From: Thozetella sp. PMI_491
Taxonomy: Eukaryota > Ascomycota > Sordariomycetes > Chaetosphaeriales > Chaetosphaeriaceae
NCBI GenBank assembly: GCA_021432635.1
Contig: MU270080.1
Span: forward strand, 62,001 to 126,000
Length of the DNA stretch: 64,000 bases
Direction of reading: 5' to 3'
Positions 10,500 through 22,072 of the stretch are shown here, one piece after another. The notes under the pieces were generated by a model that made no database searches, was not told the DNA's origin, and worked only from the letters and a program-made list of their open reading frames with translations. Each line of letters opens with the position of its first letter. Within the stretch, counting starts at the first letter, position 1. Both the position numbers and the translations under genes were made by a program.

Positions 10500-11131
10500 T
10501 TCGAGCTTTCTGGTCCTTTATCGTTCGCAAGGGGGCATAAAAAGTGATATGATGCTGGTTTGCAGGCTTGAATTGGGCTTCAGTGGATACTGTAATGCTT
10601 TATTGGATTGATCCTCGTTGTACAGACCTGCGGTAGGCCGGGTCGCGAGGGGCTCATGCCGACCCTAAATTATACCCCTCATGCGGAGAAGGTAAGGAAG
10701 TGACGACATGCCAAATGGAATCATTTGTCTCTCTCTCAAATCAGGGGTCCGAAGATGCCGATGTCGTGTGCTCTGGTAAGTGCCGGTGGGTGAGCGGATG
10801 AGAGACTTGTATTCGTTTCCCTGTCTACCCTATCGCCTCGCCATTGGCTCTCTCGCTCGAAGGACCCACGGTGGAGCTAATCCAGCAACCTCTAGTACGA
10901 CAACGATGGCGGCCGGCCCCGCAGACACGCCGCATGAAGCCGACCGAGAAGCCAAAAAGGCGGACACGGCGATCACGCCGAGTCGCACCTATGTGAGACG
11001 ATGACTGGCAGAGGAGCGGTGAGTGGGGATCTGCGAGAGGAAACAACTAATTGACTCTGTTTATTGCAGATGAGATATGCGTGAGAATATACATGTCTAT
11101 CTCGGCAGTGTCTAGCTATCTTCAGAAATGA
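10500..11131. other. Intergenic region, nothing recognised
   Basis: Upstream flank of the hydrolase and 3' flank of the AtuA-like gene. The open frames here are short and without domains. Confidence 0.5.
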
Positions 11132-12356
11132 TCACGTTCCTTTATAAATTTTCCCGCGATCAAGAAACATCTTTGGCACCGGGACATGCCTTGCCCGCAA
11201 ATACTCGGCCACGTTCTTCCCTAGCACATCATAGGTAGAACTGGAGGCAACGCCGCGATCAAGATGATCCTTCAAAAGAAAGTGAACGGCTGTAGGAAAA
11301 TAAAATTAGCGTCTTAGAAGCTCGGCCGAATTTGCTGGTGCGATACGTACCTTGTATGTGTGGCAACTCAAAGCGCTCGATGCGCTTGCCGTTATACTCT
11401 CCCTGGAGCAGCTCTGCTACCTTTTCAGTTGACAGGAAAGAGCGCAGCCAGGGCCACTCATCACTGTGTCGCACAAAGAAGCCAATATTGCAGTCTGATC
11501 CCCTATCACCAGACCGGGCGTGCACAACGTATCCGAGCGGCGCATCCACGGTCTCACCAAAAGTATCCAGTGGCGCCGGATCCACGCATGCTGAGACTTC
11601 CTGCTGGTGGACGTATGGCTCAGTGTCTTCAGGTGGCGGAATTGGAATCGATAAATCTCGTGACGGTATATGCGCCACGTGGTTGACCTTGCTCAGAGAT
11701 AGGATCGTTACGAAGTATTCATTGTACGGTCGAGGTAGACCCTGGCGGTTGTCCACTGCAAAAGTAGCTCCGGGATACGTCGACATGACAATATTCCAGC
11801 ACTTATCGAGGAACTCCCTCCGATCAAGAGCGCTTTCCTTCGGAGCTTGGGCGAAAATTCGTAGATCCACAGTCGCCGCATCCTGGGAGCGTGGGTTTGC
11901 TTCGGTGGTACCGCTAACGGTGAACTTGAGTAGGCTGAAGCTGTCTGTGTTGAGATAGCAACGCAGCTGTCGCTCAAGCAAGGCAGCCTTTTCTACAACA
12001 TCGAGCCCTGTGAGATAATAATGCACCTCGGCCTGGAACCCCCCGGCGGCAGCGATGCCGACTTTCGTAGTGGGAGGCGGTCGGTCGAATCCGATGCCAT
12101 GCACGAAAACTGAGTCGGGGCCAGACTGTTCCAAGCGAATCTGGTCCACAAGAGCCACGACATCTGAGTTATAGTATCGTCGCCCTTGAAGTTCATACAG
12201 AAGTTGCGAGCGGCACGTGTCGACTGTGACAGCACCACCACGACCGGTAGGCGAATGGCACTCGACGAAGAAGGTGCCGTCTTCTTGGACCCGCGCCACT
12301 GGCATTTTCAGCAGCGGGCGTTTAGTTACTTCAAATTGGCCTTGGCAAGCAGCCAC
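11132..12356 (-). pseudogene. AtuA-like (DUF1446) protein lacking its N-terminal half
   Basis: Two exons (12356-11351 and 11289-11132) encode about 387 residues matching only the C-terminal part of fungal AtuA-like proteins. Landmarks are VTVDTCRSQLLYELQG, RPPPTTKVGIAAAGGFQAE, then the C-terminal ferredoxin-like domain with LGYVVHARSGDRGSDCNIGFFVRH and VHFLLKDHLDRGVASSSTYD. Full-length proteins are about 600 residues; the N-terminal domain (SGY/GDxG-type motifs) is absent, and a TGA immediately precedes the first codon, which is GTG rather than ATG. The first in-frame ATG is 16 codons further on. AtuA was first described in bacterial acyclic terpene utilisation. The remaining frame is intact, so a short functional protein cannot be excluded, but a 5'-truncated relic is likelier. 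It belongs to a different subfamily from the AtuA/DUF4387 gene at 30489. Confidence 0.7.
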
Positions 12357-13023
12357 TCAAATGCGTTGCGATTGAGGACGGTGGGTGGTTTAATTCATGG
12401 TCCCACCTTGTTTGCAGTAGTGGGCTTGAGATGCAGCTGCATGGATCCCGCTGCCATCGTATCCTGGGTGGCAGGCACAACTATGCCACCTATCGAACCA
12501 TCCCGTTCAAAGATATAGGTTTCAGACATCAGAGCAGTCGCAAGAACAGCGTGTCGCAATCTTTGTGGCAGACCAGATACCCAAAACCAGATCTAACCAC
12601 TCGACCTCAACACGAATGCTGCGGCGCCTTAGTTTCAAGCCAGTCAGAATTATAGAAGAGGCCAGACTTTGCGACAAGTTATATGGTCCCAGAGCTGAAA
12701 TTACTCCTCTCGGCGCCTCAATGGCTTAACATGGTCAGGGCAGCCACCCAGCTTCCCATTCTCGCCTATGGCAACGCGAATGTTACAAATATGAAGAATA
12801 TGGCAAGTGCAAGCAACACCATTTGGCAATCTTCGGTGAGCTGTAATTTTGTTCTTAGCCTTACATAGCTCGTGCTACACGGCCCGACAAAATTTAAAGA
12901 AAGTTACTATCTCGAGAATTATAATATATATATGATGATTCCACAATTCGTTCTATATGCAATCCAGTCATCAACATCTCAGATATTCTTACTGACATGT
13001 TATTGCATTTCTCTTTTGCCATC
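12357..13023. other. Intergenic region upstream of truncated AtuA gene
   Basis: The N-terminal half of the AtuA-like protein is not found here on either strand. A minus-strand stretch near 12405-12530 reads as a possible 40-residue coding remnant (VVPATQDTMAAG within it) that I cannot assign. From about 12850 the sequence becomes AT-rich by eye. Confidence 0.4.
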
Positions 13024-14616
13024 CTACTTCTCGGATTTAGAGAGACTTGCTAACTCGGTGGCGGCGCTACTGATATCGGTCCCCGAGTTCGATATCGTAG
13101 TGTAGGACTTCGAGGCTCTTCTCAAATGGTTTGGCAGATGAACTGCCGGAATGGATAACTTTGTGCCCTGCGCAGCAGAATGCTGGCTGCCAGTCTTCGG
13201 GTAGTCGGTCGAACTTGACTGGTATGTAATGTTCTCCCGCGCACGGAAGATGTATCGCAGCTTCTTCAAGGCAGGTAAGCATGCCAGGATTAAGCCGGCT
13301 CCTATCTCGATCGCGGACCAGTATGCAAGGGGCGCCCAGCCCCAGGTACGGTTCCTAGCATTCTCGAGGGGCGGGAGTGCCTGCAGCCGTAGAAAAGTTA
13401 CCAGGGTAATTCTGCAAAAGGCCAATGTCAGTCAAGTAGTTATTGTTAAGGAGGGAGGCCACTCACGCAGATCCCACGACAAACATTCCAATAACGGCCG
13501 CTTTCTTCCGTAATTTCATCTTGAGCCCCTTCACCATCCACACAGCCATGCCCAGAGTGACGACATCCATAATGATGTTCAAGATAGAGTGAGACCAGGT
13601 GATGACGCTGATGCTCAAGCACTTGCCTTGGTGCTCGCCATCCCACCCGTTCCAGACGTAGGAGACTGGCTGGCACTGCAAAAGATCAACGATGGTGAAG
13701 GAGATCCCGATGCAGATATTTACGACGATGATCCCATAAGTGGTGCGACGAAATCCGGTATTGGAGCCGAATATGCGAAGGTAGAAGCACAAGACCGACA
13801 TGCGCGTGAACATGTTGCCGAGCTTGTATCCAACAGTGGAGGCGTAAAAGGACTGTTTCAAATCAGCACACCTCCATATTATGGCGCTGCAGTGCATGTA
13901 TTACCTTGAAAGCATTTTCCAGGTCGTTGAAAGGTACTTTCCATGCGTCTCTCCCCAGCCCGTAGTGAGCAGCTGTTGAAGCGACCTTCAGGTTAGTTGG
14001 GATGAATCGCCACCCTGAGAGAGGGTCAAGGTGGTTGGGGGTTGATGGTACCTAGATACTGGCCGACAGCTGCGTCCAGCACGACAATCTGGGCAAAGTT
14101 TCAGTATACGACGACGAATTGGACTGGACGGGGATGCAATTACCACAGCGATTACAATATTTATATCGTCCCATCCGATCTCTCCAGCGAGAGACCGAAA
14201 CTTCAAGATCACACGACCTCCGATAGCTGCCGACGCAACTAGCGTAGCAACGACGACGAACACTCTCATCCCAACTGACAAGTCCCGGACCGGTACGTCG
14301 CATATGATCGACGTAATGTTGAGAGCCGTCAGAGCTTCTTTGGGCGAGCATTTTTCGTAGAAGCACGGCGAATACGTTGCCTCGAAGTCCTTCCCTGGCG
14401 CAAAAGTGCACAAGGCTGAAGAACTATTCGAAGGGGGTGACTGGTCCCAGCACGCCAGCTAGTTCACGGGCTTGAGTGGGTATTTCAGGTGTCGGACAAG
14501 CGATAGGGATTACTTACCGAGCATCGCGGCAGATCCGCCGGCCCTGTCGCCCCAACGAGGGCACATATGGCAAGCGTGCACAGCACGAGCCATAACCGGG
14601 ACTGGGTAGATATCAT
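13024..14616 (-). CDS. CFEM-domain, rhodopsin-like seven-helix membrane protein (PTH11-like receptor)
   Basis: Exon 1 (14616-14518) encodes a signal peptide (LWLVLCTLAICALVGATG). Exon 2 (14458-14144) continues a cysteine-rich CFEM-like segment: LPRCS|LACWDQ, ALCTFAPG, YSPCFYEKCSPKEAL, ITSIICDVPVRD. It is followed by helices of the fungal rhodopsin-like domain: VGMRVFVVVATLVASAAIGGR, AAHYGLGRD, KLGNMFTRMSVLCFYLRIF, YGIIVVNICIGISF, CLSISVITWSHSILNIIMDV, the last with a Trp-Ser-His motif, and WAPLAYWSAIEIG. The cytoplasmic tail is Ser/Thr-rich (TISNSGTDISSAATEL). At least six exons are needed; phases of the first three junctions close exactly. PTH11, a member of this class, is needed for surface sensing and appressorium formation in Magnaporthe. 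The ligand of this one is unknown. Confidence 0.85.
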
Positions 14617-15803
14617 GACTGCGTCCCAGAGCCAGAGTACAGCGAGGGCACGGTGCAGTTTAGCGAAGAATTAGGGGGCAGGGGGTTACATTGCCCTTTT
14701 GTATGACAAGCCGGCATGAAGAAGCGGCAAAGTTTGCGTAGACGCGATCTAGAGTAGCCTAGAGCGATGGGAATTTGCCCATCCGGCCAGAGTTTCTTTG
14801 AGGCTTGGGATAGGCTAAGGTGGCTAGTTCTATGTCGATATCTGGACCAGGTGGATCCATGCATTGGTCAAATGGCGTGTGGCATGCAGGCCCTTGGGCT
14901 CCTTCCGCAATACCAGCCAAAGAGATGACAGTCCCCGTACGTAGCGTACAGAATTTGCGCGACCAGGCAGGCCCTCTTCAGCCAGAAGACGATCAAAATC
15001 ACCCTTCTCAGCGCCCTGCGGCTAGATGAAACTAATGGTACATGGGTGGGGGTAAGCGCGATCATCCAGGTACTCGGGAGGCGGACGCCATCCGGAAAAT
15101 GTTGCTGATGCCGCGGGGGCTGTCACTGGTTCGTTGCTCCCCCCGTCTTGTCGTGCCTGCCGCGATCATTACTAGCTCACCTACTAATCAGCGGGCCAGC
15201 CCCGGACTGGCGCCGCTAGGAGCCACCACGTGGGGCCTCTGCGTCCCGCGGCAGAGGGCTAGCCTTACCACGAGAGCTATTGACTCGCGCAAAGCTGTCC
15301 TATTATTCTGGGTGCGCGGAAGAGGCCAAGCATACAGAGGTCAGTATCCACACGAGGCAGTGCTCGGACCTCACCGAGCCATAGTAGTTACTCCCTGGTG
15401 ACTGTGCTCCAGACTAAAGGAAACGAGCCCAGATTATCATACGAGGAAACACTCTGCGTTCTTGTCACCGTGCGCAGAGTAAATTGAAACATTAGAGCAC
15501 TAACGGAAAATCACATTGGATAAAACCCACCCTCTGTCAAGTTGATTGACCGTAGGGTGCCGTGGCATGCTGAACGCGGCCCCGGCGCCGATCTACCTTA
15601 GATGCTAGCTTGGCTCGGAACGACATGTCGATAGAGCGCAGTCCGGTTGAAGGAGAGATCCTTTAATCTCCTGAACTATCAAGAATTAGTGCTCATGTAA
15701 TGCTGCAGTACATCTCGATATAAAGACATACTAAGTTTTCCTGGAAGGGCGGGGGCTGGCCGTGTTGGAGTCTGATGCCAGAGGCAACAACATCCTCGCC
15801 CCA
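14617..15803. other. Divergent promoter region between receptor and lipoxygenase
   Basis: About 1.2 kb with no credible gene. It must carry the promoters of the receptor gene (minus strand) and the lipoxygenase gene (plus strand). The long open plus-strand stretch at 15042-15401 has no domain. Confidence 0.55.
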
Positions 15804-17897
15804 ATGGCTCGACCGTTTCGTCGTTTCCTTCCTTTGGCCATCTCAAAGGTTGCCCTAGCAGGCCTCCTGGCTCCGCTTGGCTCTCTTGTGAGCACAGTCA
15901 CCAAAGATGTGCAGACCGTAGGGGATCAGCTCCAGAAGGTTACGGATACACTGGTGAATCCGCTCCTTGCGCCATATGCCCTTCCCCAGGATGATACATC
16001 AGTAAACCGGTCTGCAGGCATTCTCCTCAAGCAGGCCACCTTTCTCTATGGACAACCTGTTGCGGGTGGCCCCTATTTCCCAACCGGGCCCCTTGGGCTG
16101 GCCAAAGCCACAGCAGATCAGGCATCGGCCGCGCTTGAGCAGGGGCCTGTGTTTGCCCTGACCAGTGTTGATGCCGTCGATATTGTTGTCGATGCGAATC
16201 AATACAACGGACTGAAGACCTTGGACGATTATGTCGCCCTCTACAAGCACGAGTTGCAAAATTCACTTCCAGATGGACCCGTGCTCGGCTCTCTTACCAA
16301 CTATACACAAGACCTATTCTTCTCCATGGAGCGCCTCGCGAATAGCCCTTACAACGTCCGGCGGCTCTACCCCTCCAACGATACACTGCAGTTCCAAGTC
16401 GAGGATGTCGTGGCACTTCAGGTAGCCAACATGACTTTGCAGCAACTGTTCCAGAGTGGCCGTCTATTCTATACCGATTACCGACCCCACAAAGACCTTG
16501 TTCGCACCCCGCGATATGCAGCAGCTTGCGATGCCTATTTCTTTATCCACCCCAAATCAGGTGAGTTCTAAGCCTATTCACCTTTTCTTATTGATCTAGG
16601 CTAACAAAATTCGCCAGGGCATTTCCTCCCTCTAGCTATCCGTACAAATGTTGGGTCGAGCCTAATCTATACACCCCTGGACAGCCCCAATGAGTGGCTC
16701 TTGGCCAAGATCATGCACAATGTCAACGACTTTTTCTTTGCTCAAACATCCCACCTGGCGAGTACACACGAGGTTGTACAGATTGCATACATGGCAGCCA
16801 TTCGGACGCTCAGCAGTGCCCATCCCGTCCTAGGTTTGCTTGATCGCAGTAAGTCACTCCGAGCATATAACCTTCGACGTCTCTAAGAGCTAGATCTTGT
16901 AACTAAAGCCTGACAGTGACGTACCAGGTATTTGCCATCCAACCACTTGCGCAGGTATTCATAACATCTTTTAGTCTGAACTCTCCACTCATACTAATGA
17001 TCATGTTCTAGCTCCTTTTGTTCTTGCCCGGCACGGTATTCGACCAGGTCTTCCCATTTACCGGGTTGTCCTCCCAAAACTACTCGTCAGACTTGTACAA
17101 CTACGGCAACCAAGGTCTCTTCCGGTCGAACTACTTTCAGGCAAATTTACAGTTGCGCGGCTTAATAAACTCGACTCTTGGTCCCGAACTATCCTCTTTT
17201 CCTTTCTATGAGGACGGCTCTAAGATCTACGCTTCGCTCCGCAGATTCATGAAGACCTTTGTCTCATCGTACTACAAAAACGATGCGAGAGTCTTGGCCG
17301 ACTCTGAGGTGCAGGCCTGGGTGAAGGAAGCTCGCGGGCCCGCCAAAGCTCGAGACTTTCCAACGATTTCCACTGTCGACGATCTTGTCGATGTCTTGAC
17401 ACATATGGTAGGCCCACTGAAGCAATCTAGACCTTGTCAGGCTAAACAGAGTACTGACCACGGCATAGGCCCACCTAGTCTCCTTTTCTCACCACGCTGT
17501 AAACACTAATGCTATAATCTCCCTCTCTGGCACTTTGCCTTTCCATCCTATCTCATTATACAAGGAGCCACCCACCGCCAAGGGCGATGTAGATGTTGCC
17601 TCATTTCTCCCGCCCCTCGAGCAAGTCGTTGTTCAGTTCACCACTGCCGGTTGGTTCTCACGCAGACTACTAGCAGGTACTAACCGTACGCTTGTTCACA
17701 TGTTCGACGACAACACAATGCTCAGCCGCATGAACCCGGATGTTCGCCAGGCCGCCGGCAACTTTTCCAATGAAATGTTAGCATTCAGCCAGGTTGTGAA
17801 ATCGAGGACATTTGACTCGAACGGACTAAGCCAGGGGATGCCATTTCTCTGGAAAACACTCGACCCAGATGTGATACCCTTCTCGTGCTCAATTTAG
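15804..17897 (+). CDS. Secreted lipoxygenase (manganese-lipoxygenase type)
   Basis: Exons 15804-16560, 16618-16848, 16917-16954, 17012-17407 and 17469-17897 sum to 617 codons with all phases closing, a length normal for fungal Mn-lipoxygenases. The start is the ATG of MARPFRRFLPLA; the open frame continues upstream without an ATG. The N-terminus is a signal peptide followed by a Thr/Val-rich pro-region. Metal ligands are visible: histidines in SHLASTHEVVQIAYMAAIRTL, His and Asn in AHLVSFSHHAVNTN, and a C-terminal isoleucine (IPFSCSI), the residue type whose carboxylate binds metal in this family. The reaction is dioxygenation of linoleic or linolenic acid to hydroperoxides, in secreted form proposed to act on host or environmental lipids. 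Positional specificity cannot be read from sequence. Several N-glycosylation sequons are present. Confidence 0.9.
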
Positions 17898-18491
17898 AGA
17901 TTGACATAGCGCAACTACCGCTACTTGATGGGAAGCGACCTAAGACAGAAAATTACCCAAGGTAGTTTGGATACTTAACGACCGCCCGCGAGGTCTTCAA
18001 TTCTAGAGTGCAGCGTATTTGCACGTTCATCACCTTTGATAGATAATTGACAAATCAACTTAACGTGCACTCAGAGGCAAACTAGAGATTTCTTCTTCGG
18101 GTATCGTCAAGCTAGAGCCAATCCCTCCTCTTTAGATACTGTGTCTTTTCCTTTGACCTTGGGATGCTTGGATACTGGACTAAGGCGTGCGTTGATGTCA
18201 TATTTGTATTACAAACCACCAACTTGACATATTAACTACATCAACAGCAGAACGGAGCCGATCACAAAATAGCCATTATCCATCTTACACGAGCAAATCA
18301 GCGTAGATTCCGGCTCAATAGCCTGAGCCACCTCCAGCTTCCATCAAGACAAATCCTGGCAGTGTTGATACCCTGACGCCACACTCAAAACACCTTGCGT
18401 GAAGTATTCGAACCAAAAACGACAGTAGCACGAACCAAAAGGGCCACTGATCGCCATAACGCAAGACGTACTCCACATTTTCCGTCCCAGG
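17898..18491. other. Convergent 3' flanks
   Basis: The lipoxygenase gene and the following minus-strand gene end towards each other here. No coding frame or structural element is evident. Confidence 0.6.
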
Positions 18492-20105
18492 CTAAGATTT
18501 CGGCGGAGCCTCCTTTGACCTCAGCGCTTCCAGACATTCATCCAGCCCCTTGAACAGCCCGTGGAATTTGGCATCCTGCACATATTCCTCCAAGGCATCC
18601 TCCACCGTCGGCTCCAGCACGGTTCCCCGCAGCGAGGCATACGCCTGGTCCAGCACGGTCGCCCGCTCGGCCGGCTTAAGGCCGTCGACGATGCCGCGGA
18701 ACGCCGTCACGAGGGCTTCCCCTTCCGTCTGGAAGTGGCGCCGGATCTCGTCGCCGAAGCGGGTCAGCGCGTCGCGGAGCACGATGGAGATGAGGTCGAT
18801 GAGCCCCACCAGGGCGTTGTTGCGTGTCTCGAACGACGAGCCCTCGCGGGCGTCGAAGGCGAAGCGCTGCGCCGCCTGGGCCGTGTGGAAGGCTACGGGC
18901 ACGGCGTGGATTAAGGGTGCGCGGTCGCCTCGAACTTGGCGCTCCCGGTCGTGGTCCTTCGAGATTCGGTGCACGGTGGGCTTGAAGGTCACCGCCTCAG
19001 TTTCCTGGAACGGGTCCGAGCTGGCACCAGGCCGTTGATCTAACGTCTTTGGGAGGAGCGTGTTAACGGCGTCTTCAAAGCCTGGCATCATGCCCTCTTT
19101 AGTGCACCGCTGAACGAGGTCGCTCAACTCCTGGTTGACAGTCCGACCTGTTCGCCAGAGTACCCGGCTTAAGAGGACGTCCTTCTCGTCGCTGCTCAGT
19201 AGGACAAAGTACTCCTCGAAGCTGAGGTCGGGCCAGTAGTGCACCCATTTGCTGCCATGGTGCTTGTACTTGCTGGTCAACAGCTCCTGGATGGGGTCCG
19301 GCGTGCTGAGCAGGACGAGGGTCATCTCCAGCACGGCCTGGCAGGCGTTGATGAGGGTCGAAGGGCTCACAGCATCGTACGACACACTGTCGCGGATGGC
19401 GCGGAGACCTGCGTTGCACGAGTCGATCACATCCCGCGCGCAGTGGCTGTCGACGGCCGCCCTCTTCTTCGCGCCGCGGTCGCTGGTGTGGCTGGACCGG
19501 TGGCGATAGGCATAGAGCTTCAGCTCTAGCCGCTCCACGTACAGGTCGAACTCCTGAGCCGGCGCCTCGGCGAGGGCGGAATCGTGCGACACCATGACCT
19601 GCCGGTCTGTGTACAGGAGCCGGTTCGCCTTCCGCCGCGGGACTGTCGGCGAGTGTCTCGGGTCTTGGCTCGGGAAGCCGGGGCGGCTGGGCCGCCGGGG
19701 CCGTGCCGGCGGGGACTTTTGCTGTACCGGTTCGCTACCCGGCGTGGAATTCTCTTCTTCGTCTTCGTCGTCCTCGCTCCATGCCTCCAGCGCGTCCTCG
19801 ATATCCTCCATCAGCGGTGCGTGCCCCAGCGCATGGGCCAGGACCAGACGGCGGCACTGCCGGTCGCTCAGGGCGCTGACGAGCGCGCCGAGCCGCGTCT
19901 CGCGCTCGTGCTGGGCCAGGCCATCAACGTCCTTGGAGCCGATTGACAGCTCCGGCTGTGGAGCGGAGGGCCTCGCTCGCTTCCTGGCCGGGTCGAGGAA
20001 GCTACGCTCGCCGAGCCCTGCCAGCTCGGAGCTTCGTTTTGCGGCTGCGGCGTTGCTCCGCGGAGGAGGATCCATCCATGACGAAGTAAAAATGGAGCCC
20101 GACAT
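18492..20105 (-). CDS. Uncharacterised 537-residue protein, single exon
   Basis: A long GC-rich frame with a true ATG (20103-20105) and no intron. Residues 1-60 are basic and Ser/Pro-rich (RKRARPSAPQP). Residues about 75-110 are helical (ALVSALSDRQCRRLVLAHAL), then a strongly acidic run (EAWSEDDEDEEEN) and a Pro/Arg/Ser linker. From about residue 180 to the end the protein is predicted by eye to be mostly alpha-helical (VERLELKLYAYRHR, LINACQAVLEMTLVLL, LVGLIDLISIVLRDALTRF). No catalytic motif, signal peptide or membrane segment is seen. The early helix followed by acidic and basic tracts faintly recalls the proteasome-tethering factor Cut8/Sts1, but I cannot align it and do not assign that function. 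Coding potential is convincing from length and composition. Confidence 0.75.
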   Translation of the reverse strand: MSGSIFTSSWMDPPPRSNAAAAKRSSELAGLGERSFLDPARKRARPSAPQPELSIGSKDVDGLAQHERETRLGALVSALSDRQCRRLVLAHALGHAPLMEDIEDALEAWSEDDEDEEENSTPGSEPVQQKSPPARPRRPSRPGFPSQDPRHSPTVPRRKANRLLYTDRQVMVSHDSALAEAPAQEFDLYVERLELKLYAYRHRSSHTSDRGAKKRAAVDSHCARDVIDSCNAGLRAIRDSVSYDAVSPSTLINACQAVLEMTLVLLSTPDPIQELLTSKYKHHGSKWVHYWPDLSFEEYFVLLSSDEKDVLLSRVLWRTGRTVNQELSDLVQRCTKEGMMPGFEDAVNTLLPKTLDQRPGASSDPFQETEAVTFKPTVHRISKDHDRERQVRGDRAPLIHAVPVAFHTAQAAQRFAFDAREGSSFETRNNALVGLIDLISIVLRDALTRFGDEIRRHFQTEGEALVTAFRGIVDGLKPAERATVLDQAYASLRGTVLEPTVEDALEEYVQDAKFHGLFKGLDECLEALRSKEAPPKS

Positions 20106-22072
20106 TGCATTGGTTATCTGCCAGGGAATCGGGATGACGCCGCCCGGTGGTTCGAGCCGTAATTTTCCTCAACTGGTACTTCGGGAATGGTGCCAAGAAC
20201 GGGCGATCGAGTGTTGTGTTGACCCCATGCTGCTTTCGCCCTCGGGCAGCGGGGTTTCGAGGCGTTCACATGTCCGACATGCAAGTGTCGTCCAGTTCTT
20301 TCCTCCTTTCCCAAACCGGGTTTCAGCGGCCAGTGAAGGACTCCAATGAGTCCCTGCCCACCCCAGATCGGTCCCTGCCACTCCACTCCCATTGAGGGGA
20401 AGAGCCGGGGTGTCGGTGTCAGCTATCCCCGATGCTGCTTTAACAGACGAATACCCCCTGTCTTCCCCTCTCCCTCCGCAAAACGTAAAGCGTGCAGCCA
20501 GATGGGCCAATCAGACAAGCCAGAACTTGTGCTGCTTGTACCACGTCCGGCCGGGGACGGAGTTCGCGATGAGTTCTCTCCTAGCGGCGGTGGTACCATA
20601 GTAGTTGTCTGAGGCAGGATGTGTCGGGTGTGGAAGTCTGCAGCACGAGCATGCTACAGGCTGACTTGCCGATACGAGGACGTGAAAGCCCGCAGAAGCG
20701 GCATGGTACTGAGTACTGTAACTCACCGATGCGAGTCCCGCCGGGCTAGTGAAGAGCCGCAAGCTCAAGCAAGGGCCTTGCAGGGCGGAGTTCGCGTCCG
20801 AAGCCCGCGCGATTCTCGGAGTTCAGCTGCCGAGTAGTAGGCGAGTGAAGACCGCAACAACACCGCAAGACACGCGGGCTAATTTCTTGCAGTCTCGCGT
20901 AGTTACAGAGCCCCATCGCTGGGCTAATTAGCAAAGAGCCGCAAGTCTGTAAGCGAACCCTGCAGCCACGAACTTGTGTCAAAGCGGCCGGCCGGGCTGC
21001 CACCTTGAGCACTAAAGAGACTTGGCGCGCAATCCTGAGCCGTGCGGCCCTCATTTACCATTGGAGTTCGTACGAAGGCGGATGATCGTTCCTGGATTCG
21101 CCGTCGGGCAAGTTGATCGCATTTCGGCTAGTGATCCGGCCGCATGTGCGCTATCGCCGTCCCAAGGCCGGCAATGTGGACGCTCTGGGCAGCGGGCGCC
21201 TGTCGTGTTTCGTATCGGAACTTCGAAGATCCCGGTACGCATGAGCCGTTGGATCCTGCGGCTAGTGCCGGGGGGCGGAATACACTCTATGTGCTTTAGG
21301 GCTGAAGGGGGGCGGCGGAAGATGTGAGGTCGGCGAGTCGGCCTGGCACCGAAGGAGGCCGAAAGATCTAGGGATGCTTAGGCTGACCTAACCCAGCTTG
21401 AAGAAATGCCACGCTTGAGACCCACCTAGACGGGACGATCTCGGTGCTGTTCTTGCGCTTATCGCCCCGCCGTGACCCACGGTCCATGGACATGGGCATC
21501 GTCCCTGGTCTTAGCCCCTGAACCTTGTGTCTAGGACGGATGAAGCCACCTGGGAGCCTGTTCAGGACTAATTAAGCGCGAGCTGAAGCTCGCCAATTCG
21601 CCAGGTCAGTCTAGTGCACCATAGCCAGCAGGTCCTAGACGCCATGGGACGAAATGGCTACATCAACTTGCGATTGGGGTGGCTGAGAGGCGACTGAAAC
21701 GGGGCCGAGAGTCAGCCGGACTGTCGCTGTCTATTGGTTTACGGAGGTCTTCTTCCTCGAAGGGATGGATGTAACCAGCAGGTGCCGCTGCCAAGCCAAG
21801 CGCCGGCGGGCCAAGTCCATTGGTCATAAGCCTAAGAATACTATGAGCGAAGCATCTGATAGACCTAAATAGGTTGTATTGGTCAGACACAATGAGGGCG
21901 GATAGATTTGGAGATTTCGTTGCGATTGGCCACATGCAGTATCCTTCGGAGGCTGGGCATGGCCGCATAATGGGTTCGGGCAGGACGATCCCACGGTAAT
22001 GCACAACTCATGTATTTTACTCTACAGGGACTGGTACTATAGACATCACGGGACCGTTGCAGAAAACGCCCC
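20106..22072. other. GC-rich spacer with degenerate repeats
   Basis: Nearly 2 kb without a believable gene between two minus-strand genes. It includes a degenerate repeat around 20745-20965, listed separately. Open frames of 60-110 codons on both strands look like by-products of GC-rich sequence. Confidence 0.5.
20745..20965. repeat. Degenerate tandem repeat, three units of roughly 85-95 bases
   Basis: GAAGAGCCGCAAG at 20751-20763 recurs in altered form near 20847 (GAAGACCGCAA) and again at 20933-20945 (AAAGAGCCGCAAG). Copies are accompanied by a GGGCTAAT/GGGCTAGT word before and a TGCAG word after. The units have diverged enough that exact borders cannot be drawn by eye. Confidence 0.4.

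Noticed and set aside
12405-12530. Minus-strand segment with VVPATQDTMAAG, considered as the missing AtuA N-terminal exon
   Set aside because: It has none of the AtuA N-terminal motifs, is followed by a stop, and could not be assigned to any family.
14868-15065. Minus-strand frame with hydrophobic LRRVILIVFWLKRACLVAQILYA, considered as a membrane-protein relic
   Set aside because: Only 65 codons, no flanking exon and no conserved residues of the receptor family.
18550-20349. Several long plus-strand frames opposite the 537-residue protein
   Set aside because: They mirror the GC-rich coding strand and have no domains; the minus-strand frame is longer and starts with a proper ATG.
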